A DNA stretch of 64,000 nt from Heterobilharzia americana (lineage: Eukaryota > Platyhelminthes > Trematoda > Strigeidida > Schistosomatidae). The notes below the pieces were generated by a model that did no database searches, was not told the DNA's origin, and saw only the letters and a list, made by a program, of their open reading frames with translations. This document shows, piece after piece, positions 1 to 9,959 of this stretch. Numbering within the stretch: the stretch's first letter is position 1; each line of letters starts with the position of its first letter. Location of the stretch: the NCBI GenBank assembly GCA_944470555.2, contig OX104127.1, forward strand, positions 55,274,140 to 55,338,139, read 5' to 3'. A program made the translations under genes and the position numbers.

Positions 1-1162
1 TGTTGAAAAAAAGGATAGGGTCACTATGATGTAACCACTTAGACCGCTACTGGCTGATTGCTTGTGGCAAACTTACAGAATAGTATGTTCCACTTAACAA
101 CTGGTAGTTTTCACCTACATAAAAGATATGTGGGTGATACATTCATCACATCTGATCAAAATACAGATATTGGAACTATAGTCAACCTTATATCCGAATC
201 TGATAACTCAGGACTTCGTGGTTGTATTGTGTTCTGAAGTTAGTGCTGATGAGGTCGTCTAGAAGCGAGACGAAGAAAGCTTCACGATTAAACAACCCAG
301 CTCAGTGAATACAATACAACCAAGACCATCTGCCTGAGCTCCAAATATTCTCCATTATTTCAAAACTCAGAACTTCATTTTTTTCGATATCTTATTGAAA
401 CAGAGACTAGATGGTATGAATTTCCACAGCTGGATGCTCCCCGGTAGAAGAAGGAATGTGATTCATCCTTTGTCATCACAAATCAAAAGAATCTGTAGAC
501 GTTACACTATAGATAATAAACCACAAAATTCTGAAAATTCTCATATAAAATCGACACCCTTCAAGATTTATTGAGAGAAAGAAACTCGGAATTAAAAGAG
601 AATATGGATTAAGTACTCACAGCTTCGAAGAAGACTTTATTTGTGAATGTTCGTTTCAAAAATGATACAGCAGCAAAGATCATAGAAACATTGGCTGTTC
701 ATATCACTGAAGAAGATATTCTTCTTTGAGAAGCTGGAGATCAGCTTCACTAGTCAGCAAGTGGTTCCAGGGTCCATGGTCACTTTAATGTGCCTACAAA
801 TTATTTACTCTTATGGAGTTAGTTATATTGGCTATATAGAGTGCACGCATTTCAAACGTATACCTGAGTGCTGTACTACATGTTTATCGATAGGAAAATG
901 TAACTCAATTGTCACTTCAATTCTTGAACATTTAGTTAACTTCAAATATATAGCTCCACCAGAGTCCTTCTTCAGTGTCAGTTACAGGGTCAAAGAGAAT
1001 AGTTCAAAAGGAAGTAGGCTTTCAACAGTTGTGCACCATGACAGAAGCATTGGCAACTGGTCAGTTCAAACTCAATCTTTGTGTGCAGAAGAAGTATCTT
1101 TAATCTCTTATCTTACCATGGTCCTAACACATTCACTATATTTTAGATTTCATTATAATTAG
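1..1162 (+). mobile_element. Penelope-like element remnant (RT piece to GIY-YIG endonuclease)
   Basis: A decayed Penelope-like retroelement read on the plus strand. At 124-150 the translation KRYVGDTFIT matches the catalytic block of Penelope reverse transcriptases (R-Y-V/M-D-D-T/I-F); here the first catalytic aspartate reads G. At 826-1000 the segment containing SYIG, then SSIVTSILEHLV-like spacing and ending FFSVSYRV resembles the GIY-YIG endonuclease that follows the RT in this class. Many stops and frameshifts interrupt it, and a hammerhead-like segment (218-345) sits between the two coding pieces. The element probably starts before the window. The RT and EN order supports the Penelope call; the exact family is not resolved. 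Confidence 0.6.
218..345 (+). repeat. Penelope terminal-repeat fragment with hammerhead-like motif
   Basis: The segment carries CTGATGA (246-252), a hairpin TCGTCT/AGACGA (255-260 and 268-273), GAAAGCTTCACGA and then a block containing AATACAATACAACCA. The same order occurs inverted at 40115-40260 and directly at 41046-41160, flanking a Penelope endonuclease. Positions 220-237 pair with 302-321, so this copy can also close into a long outer stem. Penelope-like elements are known to carry hammerhead motifs; the core here is imperfect because the GAA does not directly follow the stem II hairpin, so self-cleavage is doubtful. Confidence 0.5.
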
Positions 1163-1402
1163 TTAATCTACTATTATCAACTTCATTATGATCCTTGTTT
1201 CTTTTTTCACCTTCTTTATACCTGTCAAGTGGACACTCAATCTTTGTACTGCACATCTACCAACAGTCTTCATCTTGTGAAACTCTTTGCTTTTCTCATT
1301 GTTTCCATTGTCTAAAAGATTATTACGCAACTCCTTCCCAATTCTGATTTCTGTCTTAACACTGACTTACTGATGCAACTGTCTCCTATTGTTCAATAAT
1401 AG

Positions 1403-1561
1403 ACGGGGTCATGGGTGCGTGCTGCCGAGGAGTCCATACTAGTCGGATGAGACAGCTGTCCAGTGCTCTCAGGTTTCCTTTGTTCCTCCAACTGATGTCA
1501 GTCTACAATGAATAACAACTTGAAATATTTCTAAATCCCCCAAACTCCCTCAAAATTCAAT
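1403..1561 (+). mobile_element. S1 SINE, 5'-truncated copy
   Basis: The right half of the S1 family: a degenerate hammerhead region (GTGCTGCCGAGGAGTCC), TTTCCTTTGTTCCTCCAACT, GATGTCAGTC, GAATAACAACTTGAAATATT, and the terminal CCCTCAAAATTCAA. It lacks the tRNA-like head and lies directly upstream of a longer copy in the same orientation, making a tandem pair. Confidence 0.8.
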
Positions 1562-1978
1562 TCAACTGGGGCTCATTGGTGACTAGCTTCGAGAGGTATT
1601 TCTGAAGTTCCGATGAGAAGTCATGACCGGTGGGGGCAAAGCCTGATGCTCGTGAGGACAGTTACTCAACGATGACATTTGGTGGCAGTTGCGCTATATC
1701 GTGAGCTAACAGAAGTTGGAATTATGGACAATTGGATTCTGACCCAGTGGCTAGCTCAATGGTAACGTGATGGCCACGGAACCTGGAGGCCACGGGTTTG
1801 ACTCCTTGTGGTGCGGGGTCGGGGATGCGCACTGTCGAGAAGTCCCATAGTAGTCGGACGAAACAGCTACCCAGTGCTCCCAGATAGGTTTCCTTTGTTC
1901 CTCCAACTGATGTCAGTCTACAGTGAATAACAACTTGAAATATTTCCAAATCCCACAACTCCCTCAAAATTCAATGAT
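1561..1978 (+). mobile_element. S1 SINE, near full length, degenerate ribozyme
   Basis: A near-complete S1 SINE. It starts with the leader shared by other copies (GGTGACTAGCTTCGAGAG), continues through a tRNA-like block at 1741-1806 and ends CCCTCAAAATTCAATG. The tRNA-like block has an A-box-like CTAGCTCAATGGTAACG and a B-box-like CACGGGTTTGACTCC, which suggests a polymerase III promoter. The hammerhead core near 1835-1885 keeps GGACGAAACAGCT, but the CTGANGA strand has decayed to CTGTCGAGAAG, so it should not cleave. The minus-strand reading frame across it is incidental. Confidence 0.85.
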
Positions 1979-2534
1979 AAACTGTTATATTTAGTTGAAT
2001 GGGGCTAGTAGGTAGGAAACTTTGGAACTAGGTTTTTGCTTTTTGATACTTATCAGGAAGGTTTGTCTGCCTGGTTGTCATTTTATGAAAGTCATCAATA
2101 GAATGCTTCCACGACTTAGGACTAGATAAACTCGAATAATAACTTATATCCGAAGAACAAGAACAGGCTGACTTAATATTCTAGCTTAGTGAATAACCCC
2201 TTGATATTTGGAGTTGTTTTTACAAAGTTTTAGCCCCAGTGACAACTTCAACATCAGACTACTGGAATTTGATTACATTTAGTTGAACACATTGGTTTCC
2301 GATGCCAATTCGACTATTGAACTCAGTTTGTTATAAATACTACTGTAGCATAAATTATCCTCCAAAAACCTCGAAAAATGAATTATTTTCTTCTGTTCAT
2401 TGGAAACATACTTTGACATGGATTACCCGAAGTTCTAATGAAAAGCCCACACCAGTAGGATCAACCAAGTCAGGTATAAGAGAAAATACGAAATATTGCA
2501 TTCTGATCCAGTGACTAAATGTTTATCTAACTGA

Positions 2535-2775
2535 TGTCAGCCTGTTAGTATAATTGTTTTTATATGATACCGTCGTTGATTGGAGCGAATTGATCAGTCT
2601 CTATTGGCATATAGGATCCTGTGCGGATGCCTCGATATTATCAGTGCTTTAATGGTAGTAATGATGGGTAATGACTAGCAGTAGAATCCAGGATACCCAT
2701 TTCGTCCTATTTGGGACTCATCAGCTGGATGTAACTGCTTCCCGGGAAGTGATGTTGTTCCCATCGGGACGACAG
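2535..2775 (-). mobile_element. SM-alpha-type SINE
   Basis: Read on the minus strand this has the order of schistosome SM-alpha: a weak tRNA-derived head, an intact hammerhead (2685-2731), CTGCTAGTCATTACCC and a tail with GATAATATCGAGGCATCC and AAACAATTATACTAACAGG. The same tail is found beside other SM-alpha copies in the window (18270-18370, 37330-37440, 60240-60290). The head at 2735-2775 is eroded. Confidence 0.8.
2685..2731 (-). ncRNA. Hammerhead ribozyme (SM-alpha type), intact core
   Basis: On the minus strand, stem I ATCCAG/CTGGAT has 6 pairs. CTGATGA (2718-2724) is followed by stem II GTCC (2714-2717) and GGAC (2704-2707), then GAA (2701-2703), the 8-nt stem III segment ATGGGTAT (2693-2700), and cleavage-site C (2692). 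All conserved core residues are present. Stem III is tiny, as in published schistosome hammerheads, which work best as dimers or tandem transcripts. This is the best conserved SM-alpha ribozyme in the window; activity is inferred. Confidence 0.85.
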
Positions 2776-3844
2776 ACTGAATACTACTCTGAAAATTGTC
2801 ATTTTCTACAAATCTCCAAATTGAATGAGATAATAACCAAACTTTAAACTGCGCATACTGTAGATCATCAAATAAATAACAATGTTACTTTCTTTTGACA
2901 CGATTTTAGCTGATAAATCAGCTTCACATACTATTTGTTGACAAGCTATAAACATATGTTCTCACAGGATAATACTAGTTGATATCGGTCTGGTTTAACC
3001 AGCTGATGAAGGATGAAAAACAATTATCCAACCTACAAAGCAGAGTTCTATCAGGACAAAAGTACTCTGTCATTGCAAATATTTACTTAAAAAGAGGATT
3101 TGTTACACTTATCCACTACCTGGTAATTAATGGATGAAACATGGGGACATTGGAAGAGAAGCTCAAACGATATTCTGATTGGACCCACTGTTACCGATTT
3201 GATATGATCTATCCACAACATATATGTCTAAAAAGGTTATTTCATCAAATCAGATTTTAATGAAAGACCGAGTAAAATTTGTTTGATTATCACTGCAAAA
3301 TCCATGAAAGGCCTTCTTATCTCTCACTTACAGATTTGTAAGATGTGATGGATGATTCCCCTAGGGTAATATTAGGAACTGTTAGTCTGACGTAAGAGAT
3401 TTCAGGCACTATGTAACCTTAAGTAGTAGTCCAGGTGATGTTTACTTCACGTAACACATGAAGTTAGTTGATCAGCAAAAAGGCTCTGCAAGAAGTTAAG
3501 CTTTGGTTAAGCCGATTTGAGCATCAGTGTTTCAGAATTATCAGTTGACCATCACCACTCTCTGGGGTGAGGAAACATCTAATAGATGAGTCGCAAAACA
3601 CAACGAAAAGTACTTTCCGGTTCCCATTGATAGACATCATCAGTCAAGAAACATCAAACAAACTACGCCCTATCTGGTATGAAGCCTTCGATTTCATCGA
3701 CAAACCATAGCGAAAATGTCATAGTTATATCACTAAAGTTAGTATGCCTAAAAAGATACTCATCGTGAAGTGCTAAGTAGTGTTGAGCTTCAACGTCAGG
3801 AAAGTTGGTCATGAATTTACTAAGATCTACTGAATATATAAATA
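2776..3844. other. Unassigned interval
   Basis: AT-rich sequence with no recognised repeat or exon. A plus-strand stretch near 3480-3700 reads with few stops for short runs but matches no family I can name; a retroelement gag remnant is possible but unsupported. Confidence 0.4.
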
Positions 3845-4412
3845 TCTACTGCACTGTAGTGAACATAAAGAGTGAACAAGATCCGGATTTTCAACACTAA
3901 ATCAGTCAGGTGAGTCAGTGCTTCCTTCTATGTGATGGATGCGAAACTTGACGCTTTACGAAAGCCATTTCCAACAAACTGCCGATATACATGAACAGCT
4001 GCCGCCTACGCTCACTCGATACTGACACTGAAGATCAGATGAATAGACAAAATAATAAGAATAAGCAACAAGGAACTCTGGGAACGAACCAACGAAGCAA
4101 GAACCCATCACCCAACAGATATGCAGAAGAAGGTGGAGATGGATTGGATTGGGCATAAACTGAGAAGGTCGACTGGGGACATCACGCCCCAGGACAGGCA
4201 CTCGAGTGGAATCCAAAGGGGAAACGATGAGTTGGGCGTCCCAGCTGAGGGTGACATGGAGGAGATGATGTGGGGAAGAAATGAAAGGTTGTGGGCAGTC
4301 ATGGAGCCAAGTTGAAAAGGCTGCAGAGAAGAGAGTGGAATGGAGGCGTGTTACTGAAGCCTTATGTTCCACTAGGAACCCATAGGACAAGTAAATAATA
4401 ATGAATAGTGTT
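3845..4412 (+). mobile_element. RTE-clade LINE, 3' end only
   Basis: The 3' terminal part of an RTE LINE, truncated at its 5' side. The translation contains the C-terminal signature of this family: (I)RIFNT, a WR-T-K-SNKL segment, DWIGHKLRR (about 4141) and GDITPQ, followed by the 3' UTR end TATGTTCCACTAGGAACCCA (4365-4384) and a short AATAATAAT tail. The same end recurs in about ten copies in this window. Several frameshifts break the frame, and 3'-anchored truncation is normal for target-primed reverse transcription. Confidence 0.88.
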
Positions 4413-4740
4413 ATTGGGGGGGACTACGCAGTAATAAATATAAATTCCTAACAACTGTACTATCCATACTATATTTCCTTCTTTCTTCTGCCTGAGAATC
4501 ATCTAAATAAAAGTTTTCAGTAAATGATATGAGAAAAGTTTATCTGGGTTTGTTGAGTAAAAATCTTCAAAGCTAATTAGTATTTTATGGTGTCCACTGA
4601 CTTAAAGGAATAAAATGGCTTTCTGTGTAGTTAGATTGAAAGGTACATCTATTGGTCACTGGAGTGCTACCAACTTCTAGTTCTTAGCGCTGATTGAATG
4701 CGACGGATAGATTTCTGAGTGGTTACCAGGCTAGGAACCT

Positions 4741-5815
4741 CACTTGGTTAACTAGTTCATTAGTTTCTAGCCCAGATAAAGAACGAAGGTAGGGCCAGAA
4801 ACCCTACCTCGTAAAACCAATCCAATCGCTAAAAAAAAATTCAAAGCACAAAGAAAATATAAAAATAAACTTATTCCTCACTGCAATCGGGGAGAGGAAA
4901 TGACACCGGTTGGTGAAAGCCTGCCTTCGGGAAGCCAATTGGCCGATGTGTCTCCTCTCGATGAAAGCGAAAATAAGGATGGGGAAATGGAATGTGAACA
5001 CCATGTTTGAACCTAGCAAGGCTGCCCAGATTGCAAAAGAGATGAGAAGGTATAGCATAGAAGTGCTAGGGATATGCGAAAGCAGATGGAATGGAAGTGG
5101 ACTCTCTACACTGTCAACTGGAGAGGAATCAATAATCTACTCTGTTATTGTCACCCAGACGACAACCACGAACACACTGAGTTCTGGAGTGGCTATCATG
5201 ACGTCCCCAAGGACAGCGAAGGTTCTCTTACAGTGGGAACCAGTCTCCTTCAGGATCGGGATCATGATAGCAAGATTCAACTCAGAAGTAATGAAGGAAA
5301 GTCACAATCATACAACGCTATGCACCTACAAATAATGCAGATGAAGAGAAGGAGGAGGAATTCTACAGACAACTGCAATCAACACTGTACATCAAAATTC
5401 TAATGGGTAAGGTGATATGAATGCCAAACTGGGAGTGGACAACACAGAAAGAGAACTCATCATGGGTCGACAAGCACTCGGTGAAATGAATGAGAATGGA
5501 GAACTGTTTGCAGAATTCTGTACACCCAACGATTTGGTGATTGGAGTGAGGCAGTGTGTTCAAGCACAAGGATATCCACAAAGCCACATGAATTCGAGTT
5601 CACCAGATGGACACACTACACTAAAAATCAGATCGAATTCATCTCAATGTGAATAGAGTGGAGGCGTAGCCTACTTGACACAACATGAAGAATGGGAGCA
5701 GGTGTAGGTGCACACCTCTCATTATCTAGTGTAAGAAACCTACCTTCCAAATCAAATTGAAAGCCTTCAAGTAAGTTGGTGATTGACCACAGTTCAAGTT
5801 CAACACACAGCATTG
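4741..5815 (+). mobile_element. RTE-clade LINE, 5' end with endonuclease domain
   Basis: The 5' part of an RTE LINE. It begins with the leader seen at the other full-length copies (TTGGTTAACTAGTTCATTAG) and encodes an apurinic-endonuclease-like domain. Visible motifs are KWNVNTMFE, LGICESRWNG (catalytic E), LSSGVAIM, and, after a frameshift near 5400, MNAKLG, MGRQALGEMNENGELFAEFC and NDLVIG. The similarity stops near 5815 before the reverse transcriptase. Loss of the 3' end is unusual for simple LINE truncation and suggests later deletion or rearrangement. Confidence 0.88.
4910..5656 (+). pseudogene. RTE endonuclease domain, frameshifted
   Basis: The APE-type endonuclease of an RTE LINE, which nicks target DNA for target-primed reverse transcription. 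The first frame (4910-5335) holds the N-terminal strand MKAKIRMGKWNVNTMFE and the catalytic glutamate in GICESRWNG. The CYAPT motif expected next falls in a degraded stretch. The second frame (5417-5656) holds NAKLG and the GRQALGEMNENGELFAEF helix, then NDLVIG. The terminal SDHH catalytic motif is not readable. Not functional. Confidence 0.85.
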
Positions 5816-6809
5816 CTGACTTTTGGATGATTAAAACAAATAAAAAAGGAGCAAAAGTTTGTATTAAGTTCCACAGGAAATATTTAGTAGCCCAAAATTT
5901 AAGCAGACCGGTTGAGTCTTGAAATTTTCGAAAACAAACAGCTATCGGAATATGCTTACTTGTAAATTCTTATTACATTCGGATGGGATGTTAACAAAAT
6001 GCTGGAAAATTCAACCTTGCCAAGAATCTCTTTACCTTAGAATCTACGAATCTTTTCCCAAAAAAAAGTCAGAATCAAAGCGAACAAGTGGTTCTTCAAC
6101 AATAAAGTGAACACTCGAGTTACGCGTGAAACCGAAAACACAAGATTTGTCTGAATACGCCATTGTATCGATCAACAGTAATGGGTAACAAATGAAAAAC
6201 ATCAAATCGTGGGGTATCTGTGGGTTTATCACTATCAAACCATCTTACAATGAGTGCATCAACAGCAAAGCTATGATCAAAGCAAACTAGATAGGGAAAT
6301 GAAGCACGAGCGTATATTCCCACAATGAGTTAAAGATAAGAGATAAACGAATGTTCAAGGCAAAGTAGAACATTAACATGGACTGAGAGAGGTACTAATA
6401 TCTAACGATGTTAAATGAACAAAATGTGATAAGATAGAATGAACAGTTAACTTGTGGAAAACATGATTATACTACTCAATGATATTAAGTAGCATAAAAC
6501 TGAAGTTACAAAAAGCGATACAAGCGCGGCATTACACTGGGTAAAAGAGTACATGAAAGAAATTGTTATGATCTTAGAGAATATCTGCAGATTAAAATAA
6601 AAATACCAATGACTTGGAGCTTCCTGGGCTTGACTGTGAGAAGTAAGGCATATATTATTTTATGAAATCTGAAAAACTGGAGAAGATTAATGAATTTGTA
6701 CACTGATTTTAATCGATGAATGCATTTACTTACCTTCAGCATTCACCATTCATATACCTCAACATCAATCGACACAAAAAGTAGGCAAGATAGCATATTT
6801 CATGTGATT
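5816..6809. other. Unassigned interval
   Basis: AT-rich sequence without recognised element ends, tRNA-like boxes or protein motifs. Short open frames on both strands look incidental. Confidence 0.4.
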
Positions 6810-7450
6810 TCATCTTTCGTTGCAGGTTCATGAGTTCGAATTTTATGGGGGACATCAGTTTCGCCAAGATTGTGGATATGACCGAAAATCAGGAAACCAA
6901 AATCGAGAAGGGCTTCCCTTGGGTTCCTAATGGAAAATACAGCTTCAGTAGCACATCTCCAATGCGCTCTAATCTCTGAAATCTTTTGAACATGGCTCCA
7001 CGACAGCCCACAAGCTCTCATTCCCTCCTCGCACGATCTCCTCTATGTCACCCTCAGTTGGGACGTCCAACTCGTCGTTTCCCATCCGGGTTCGACTCAA
7101 CGGTCTGGCCTGGCCTGGCGCGTGATGTCCACGACTGGTCTTCTCAGTTTATGCTTAATCCATCTCCACTTTCTTCCACTGCATATTTGTTGGGCGATAC
7201 GTTCTTCGTTGGTTCGTTCCCAGATTTCCTTGTTGCTTATTCTTTCTGGCCATTTGATCTTCAGTAGCCAGCGTAGACGATTACCTCCATCCAACTAACA
7301 TCTATCTCAGTGTATCTTGAAGGGAGTGTCCCTTAACCTGGTGGCCACATTGAAAATATCATCAAAATAGAGTTTGATTAGCACTTGCGAATAGACAACA
7401 TGAAATTGGTTACCCTACAGTGACCAATCCATGCAATTTAAACATTCATT
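6810..7450 (+). mobile_element. S3 SINE split by an RTE insertion
   Basis: The left part (6810-6908) carries a B-box-like CATGAGTTCGAATTT, then GGGACATCAGTTTCGCCAAG and GATTGTGGATATG. The right part (7286-7450) resumes with CCATCCAACTAACATCTATC and ends ACATGAAATTGGTTACC and CAGTGACCAATCC. The uninterrupted order is seen at 47170-47470. The ribozyme segment expected between them is eroded. The 6909-7285 interval is a minus-strand RTE end and therefore younger than this copy. Confidence 0.75.
6909..7285 (-). mobile_element. RTE-clade LINE, 3' end only, nested in S3
   Basis: Read on the minus strand: a fragment of the C-terminal domain (RISNKEIWERTNEERIAQQI near 7200-7255, KWRWIKHKLRRP near 7130-7165), then the 3' UTR ending TTTTCCATTAGGAACCCAAG. 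It is 5'-truncated. Closest to the 12584-13600 copy: both have CTAATGGAAAATA at the 3' end and CACGACAGCCCACAAGCTCT. No clear target duplication can be read because the host SINE is itself diverged. Confidence 0.88.
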
Positions 7451-8439
7451 ACAAAAATATTTATAAAACACCACAAGATAAGCGCATTGAATTTCATATG
7501 TTGGTGAAATTTAACACCCTCAGCACCGAGGATATATCACATGGATTTGAATAGAAAAAATACGCCTAGCAAATAGGCTAAATTCCAGGAACTAATTCCT
7601 TATTGATTTATTGTAAAAATGGAATATTCATAAGACAGACAGATCAAGTTATATTTAAATATTCAGGTGATTAAGCCACATGTTTAGTGTTCCGAAATTG
7701 ACCTACAAAGCTAAAAAATATCCTTGAAGTATTCATAAAATTAATTTGTAGAATGAAACTAGAAAAAGCAATAATCATATAAAAACCCAGCTGCAAATTT
7801 GAAAGGATAATGGCTTTCTCCCGAGTTCAAATAAAAGAATTGAACATACTACTGATATAAGTGAGTAGTGAGAAACCACTTGCCAGCCAGATTAGAGTGA
7901 TCTCAATACCGGAGAGGCATTTCACACTTTTCAAGCCGATATCAAATTCATTGTAACTAGACAAAACAGAACATTTGCAAACTGATCATTATAATATTAT
8001 AGACATACCAGTTCATGCAAGCCAGCTCAATGGATTCAGATGATTTGAAGTAATTTTGTTCTGTAAGCTTAACAAGTCCGTGTACATCACTGGTTGGTTG
8101 GCTTGGCGCCAAACGGATGATGCTGAGATCACTCTAATCTGATTGTATAAGCTTTTATTGTGATATACCAATTGATTTCGGAAAGTGATTCTAATGTTTC
8201 GCACTAACAATCATGATAATGGTATTTGTGGCCTACTGATCTTGCTTATAAATTGCTTATTCTTACTTCATGTTACCCTTTATACAATGATCAGTTTATT
8301 CAATGATAGCATTGCATGGAATATTCCCACAATGCAAACTGTTTATATATAAATGCAAAAAGTTATAAATACTTACCGCGGTAAAGAAAGGTTAATTGCA
8401 GTCTTTTTCTAAGTACACAGGTCAGATTGAAAGTGTTTG
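7451..8439. other. Unassigned interval with short inverted repeat
   Basis: No recognised coding or SINE signal. An 18-nt inverted repeat (CAGATTAGAGTGATCTCA near 7889-7906 and its complement near 8125-8142) encloses about 220 bp. Confidence 0.4.
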
Positions 8440-8920
8440 ATTGCGGGATCTTCGACGAAGTGTACTAAACATGAAGTTCTTTGTTTTCTGATTATCCTAA
8501 AGGACTTTGAAACATCTATTTAACGTCATGTCTGCATCAGATCCCTGAGGATTGCTCTGATAAAGAACTTGATATCAACCAGATAGAGATTGATCGTAGT
8601 ATGCTCATACAATTGAGTAGATATCCTTCTTTCGGTCTTTATTGTGTACTTGTTTCTACAAGCACAGGTGAATTGATATACACAGTTAGAGGTGACATGA
8701 GATGGGTATTTGTCTAATTTTAACTGAGCTATTAGGTATATTGTACTGCAAAGGGAGGTTAATCTGGCAGCAACGAAGCTCCTTCTAAGTGCTGATTTTA
8801 TTCTCCTGTCTATTCTTTTAAATGTATCATCACCGCTGGATGCTAGACAAAGGAAAACAGGCTTCTTCTTAAAAGTAGGCCGTTTGAGTCTCTCAGTGAG
8901 GTCTTTTTTATGCCTCACGA
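8440..8920 (-). mobile_element. Penelope-like element remnant, GIY-YIG end
   Basis: A minus-strand frame (8918 to 8526, 130 residues) with the arrangement of the Penelope linker and endonuclease: KKKPVFLCL, a stretch ending RRSFVAARL, then VYQFTCACRNKY (cysteine pair before the GIY-YIG core), TERRISTQLYEH and AILRDLMQT. In intact relatives the Y-[IT]-G-R-T-E-R-R motif follows the cysteines; here it reads YTIKTERR, so the glycine and arginine are lost. Reverse transcriptase is absent. Not functional. Confidence 0.75.
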
Positions 8921-9437
8921 TGAGTATTTCTCATATTCATTCTCTATAAATGTTTTCTGAATGATAGCCAACTCTTCTGCTAGTATCTCTTTTGATCATG
9001 GCTATAGCTGACAGGACAGAAACTACTATGGTGATGGTACTGACTAATCCAAGTGTCTTTCCTATGGATGGTTTTCACTACATCTCCATCTTATAGTGAA
9101 GTCTTAAAAGTTGAATCTGTTCTCACTTTCATATTTCATTAGAAAATTCATGATAGTTGTTTATTAACTGTTTATTAACCAGTTACTCAGTCCGACAATC
9201 TTCCAGTTTTTTCCATATAATTACGAAACTTATTAACTCTCTAACAGCCTCTTCTTCTGTACTCCTGTCCGTGTGTTGTCCCCGCTCCCGCTCTCCACAG
9301 CTTCAGAATTTTCTATTCCATTGATTTTGACTGAGATATATGATTATTAACCAGGTATTTCCTTAACTCACTGCCTTATTGTTGATCCTAGTTTTCGAAT
9401 CTTCATTTCTTTCAACATATTTAAAGTATGTTATATC

Positions 9438-9439
9438 AT

Positions 9440-9524
<85 letters not shown>

Positions 9525-9612
9525 GCTACTACTACTACTACTACTACTATTACTACCATTACTACTACTACTGTTACTACCGCTACTACTACTCACACTA
9601 CTACTACTGATA
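9438..9612. repeat. (ACT)n microsatellite
   Basis: About 175 bp of trinucleotide ACT/AGT repeat with a few substitutions toward the right end. The long poly-serine, poly-leucine and poly-tyrosine frames across it are artefacts of the repeat. Shorter ACT/ATT tracts lie at 42010-42052 and 49617-49672. Confidence 0.97.
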
Positions 9613-9959
9613 TTTCAGTTCGGTTGTAAGCTGTTTGCAGCTGATGAAAGACCGTGAGATCGAATGGCCTTATTCTGCAAATGTCTTTGCTCTGGCGTTA
9701 TTCAAAGACTAATTTTTCCAAAACAAATATTATTCGAGATCTTTCACTTTACCATTATTATTATTAGAACCTAAACTTGGTTACTTCATGGGCACTAGAA
9801 GATGCGTCATATAAAAAAGTAAAGTATTATTGCGTAAACACGAGTTACGGAAAAGATAATCGAAACAATTTCAGATTTCGGTTGTTGAAGGAGCAGTTTT
9901 GAAGATGCATTCACTATTTTCATAGCATTTTTCAATAATAGAAGAGATAAGAATCTAAG

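Noticed and set aside
3008..3035. CTGATGAAGGATGAAAAAC as a hammerhead
   Set aside because: CTGATGA and GAAA are there, but there is no stem II long enough to form and no flanking SINE sequence.
9363..9657. Open frames of poly-serine, poly-leucine and poly-tyrosine
   Set aside because: They are translations of the ACT microsatellite in different frames and strands.
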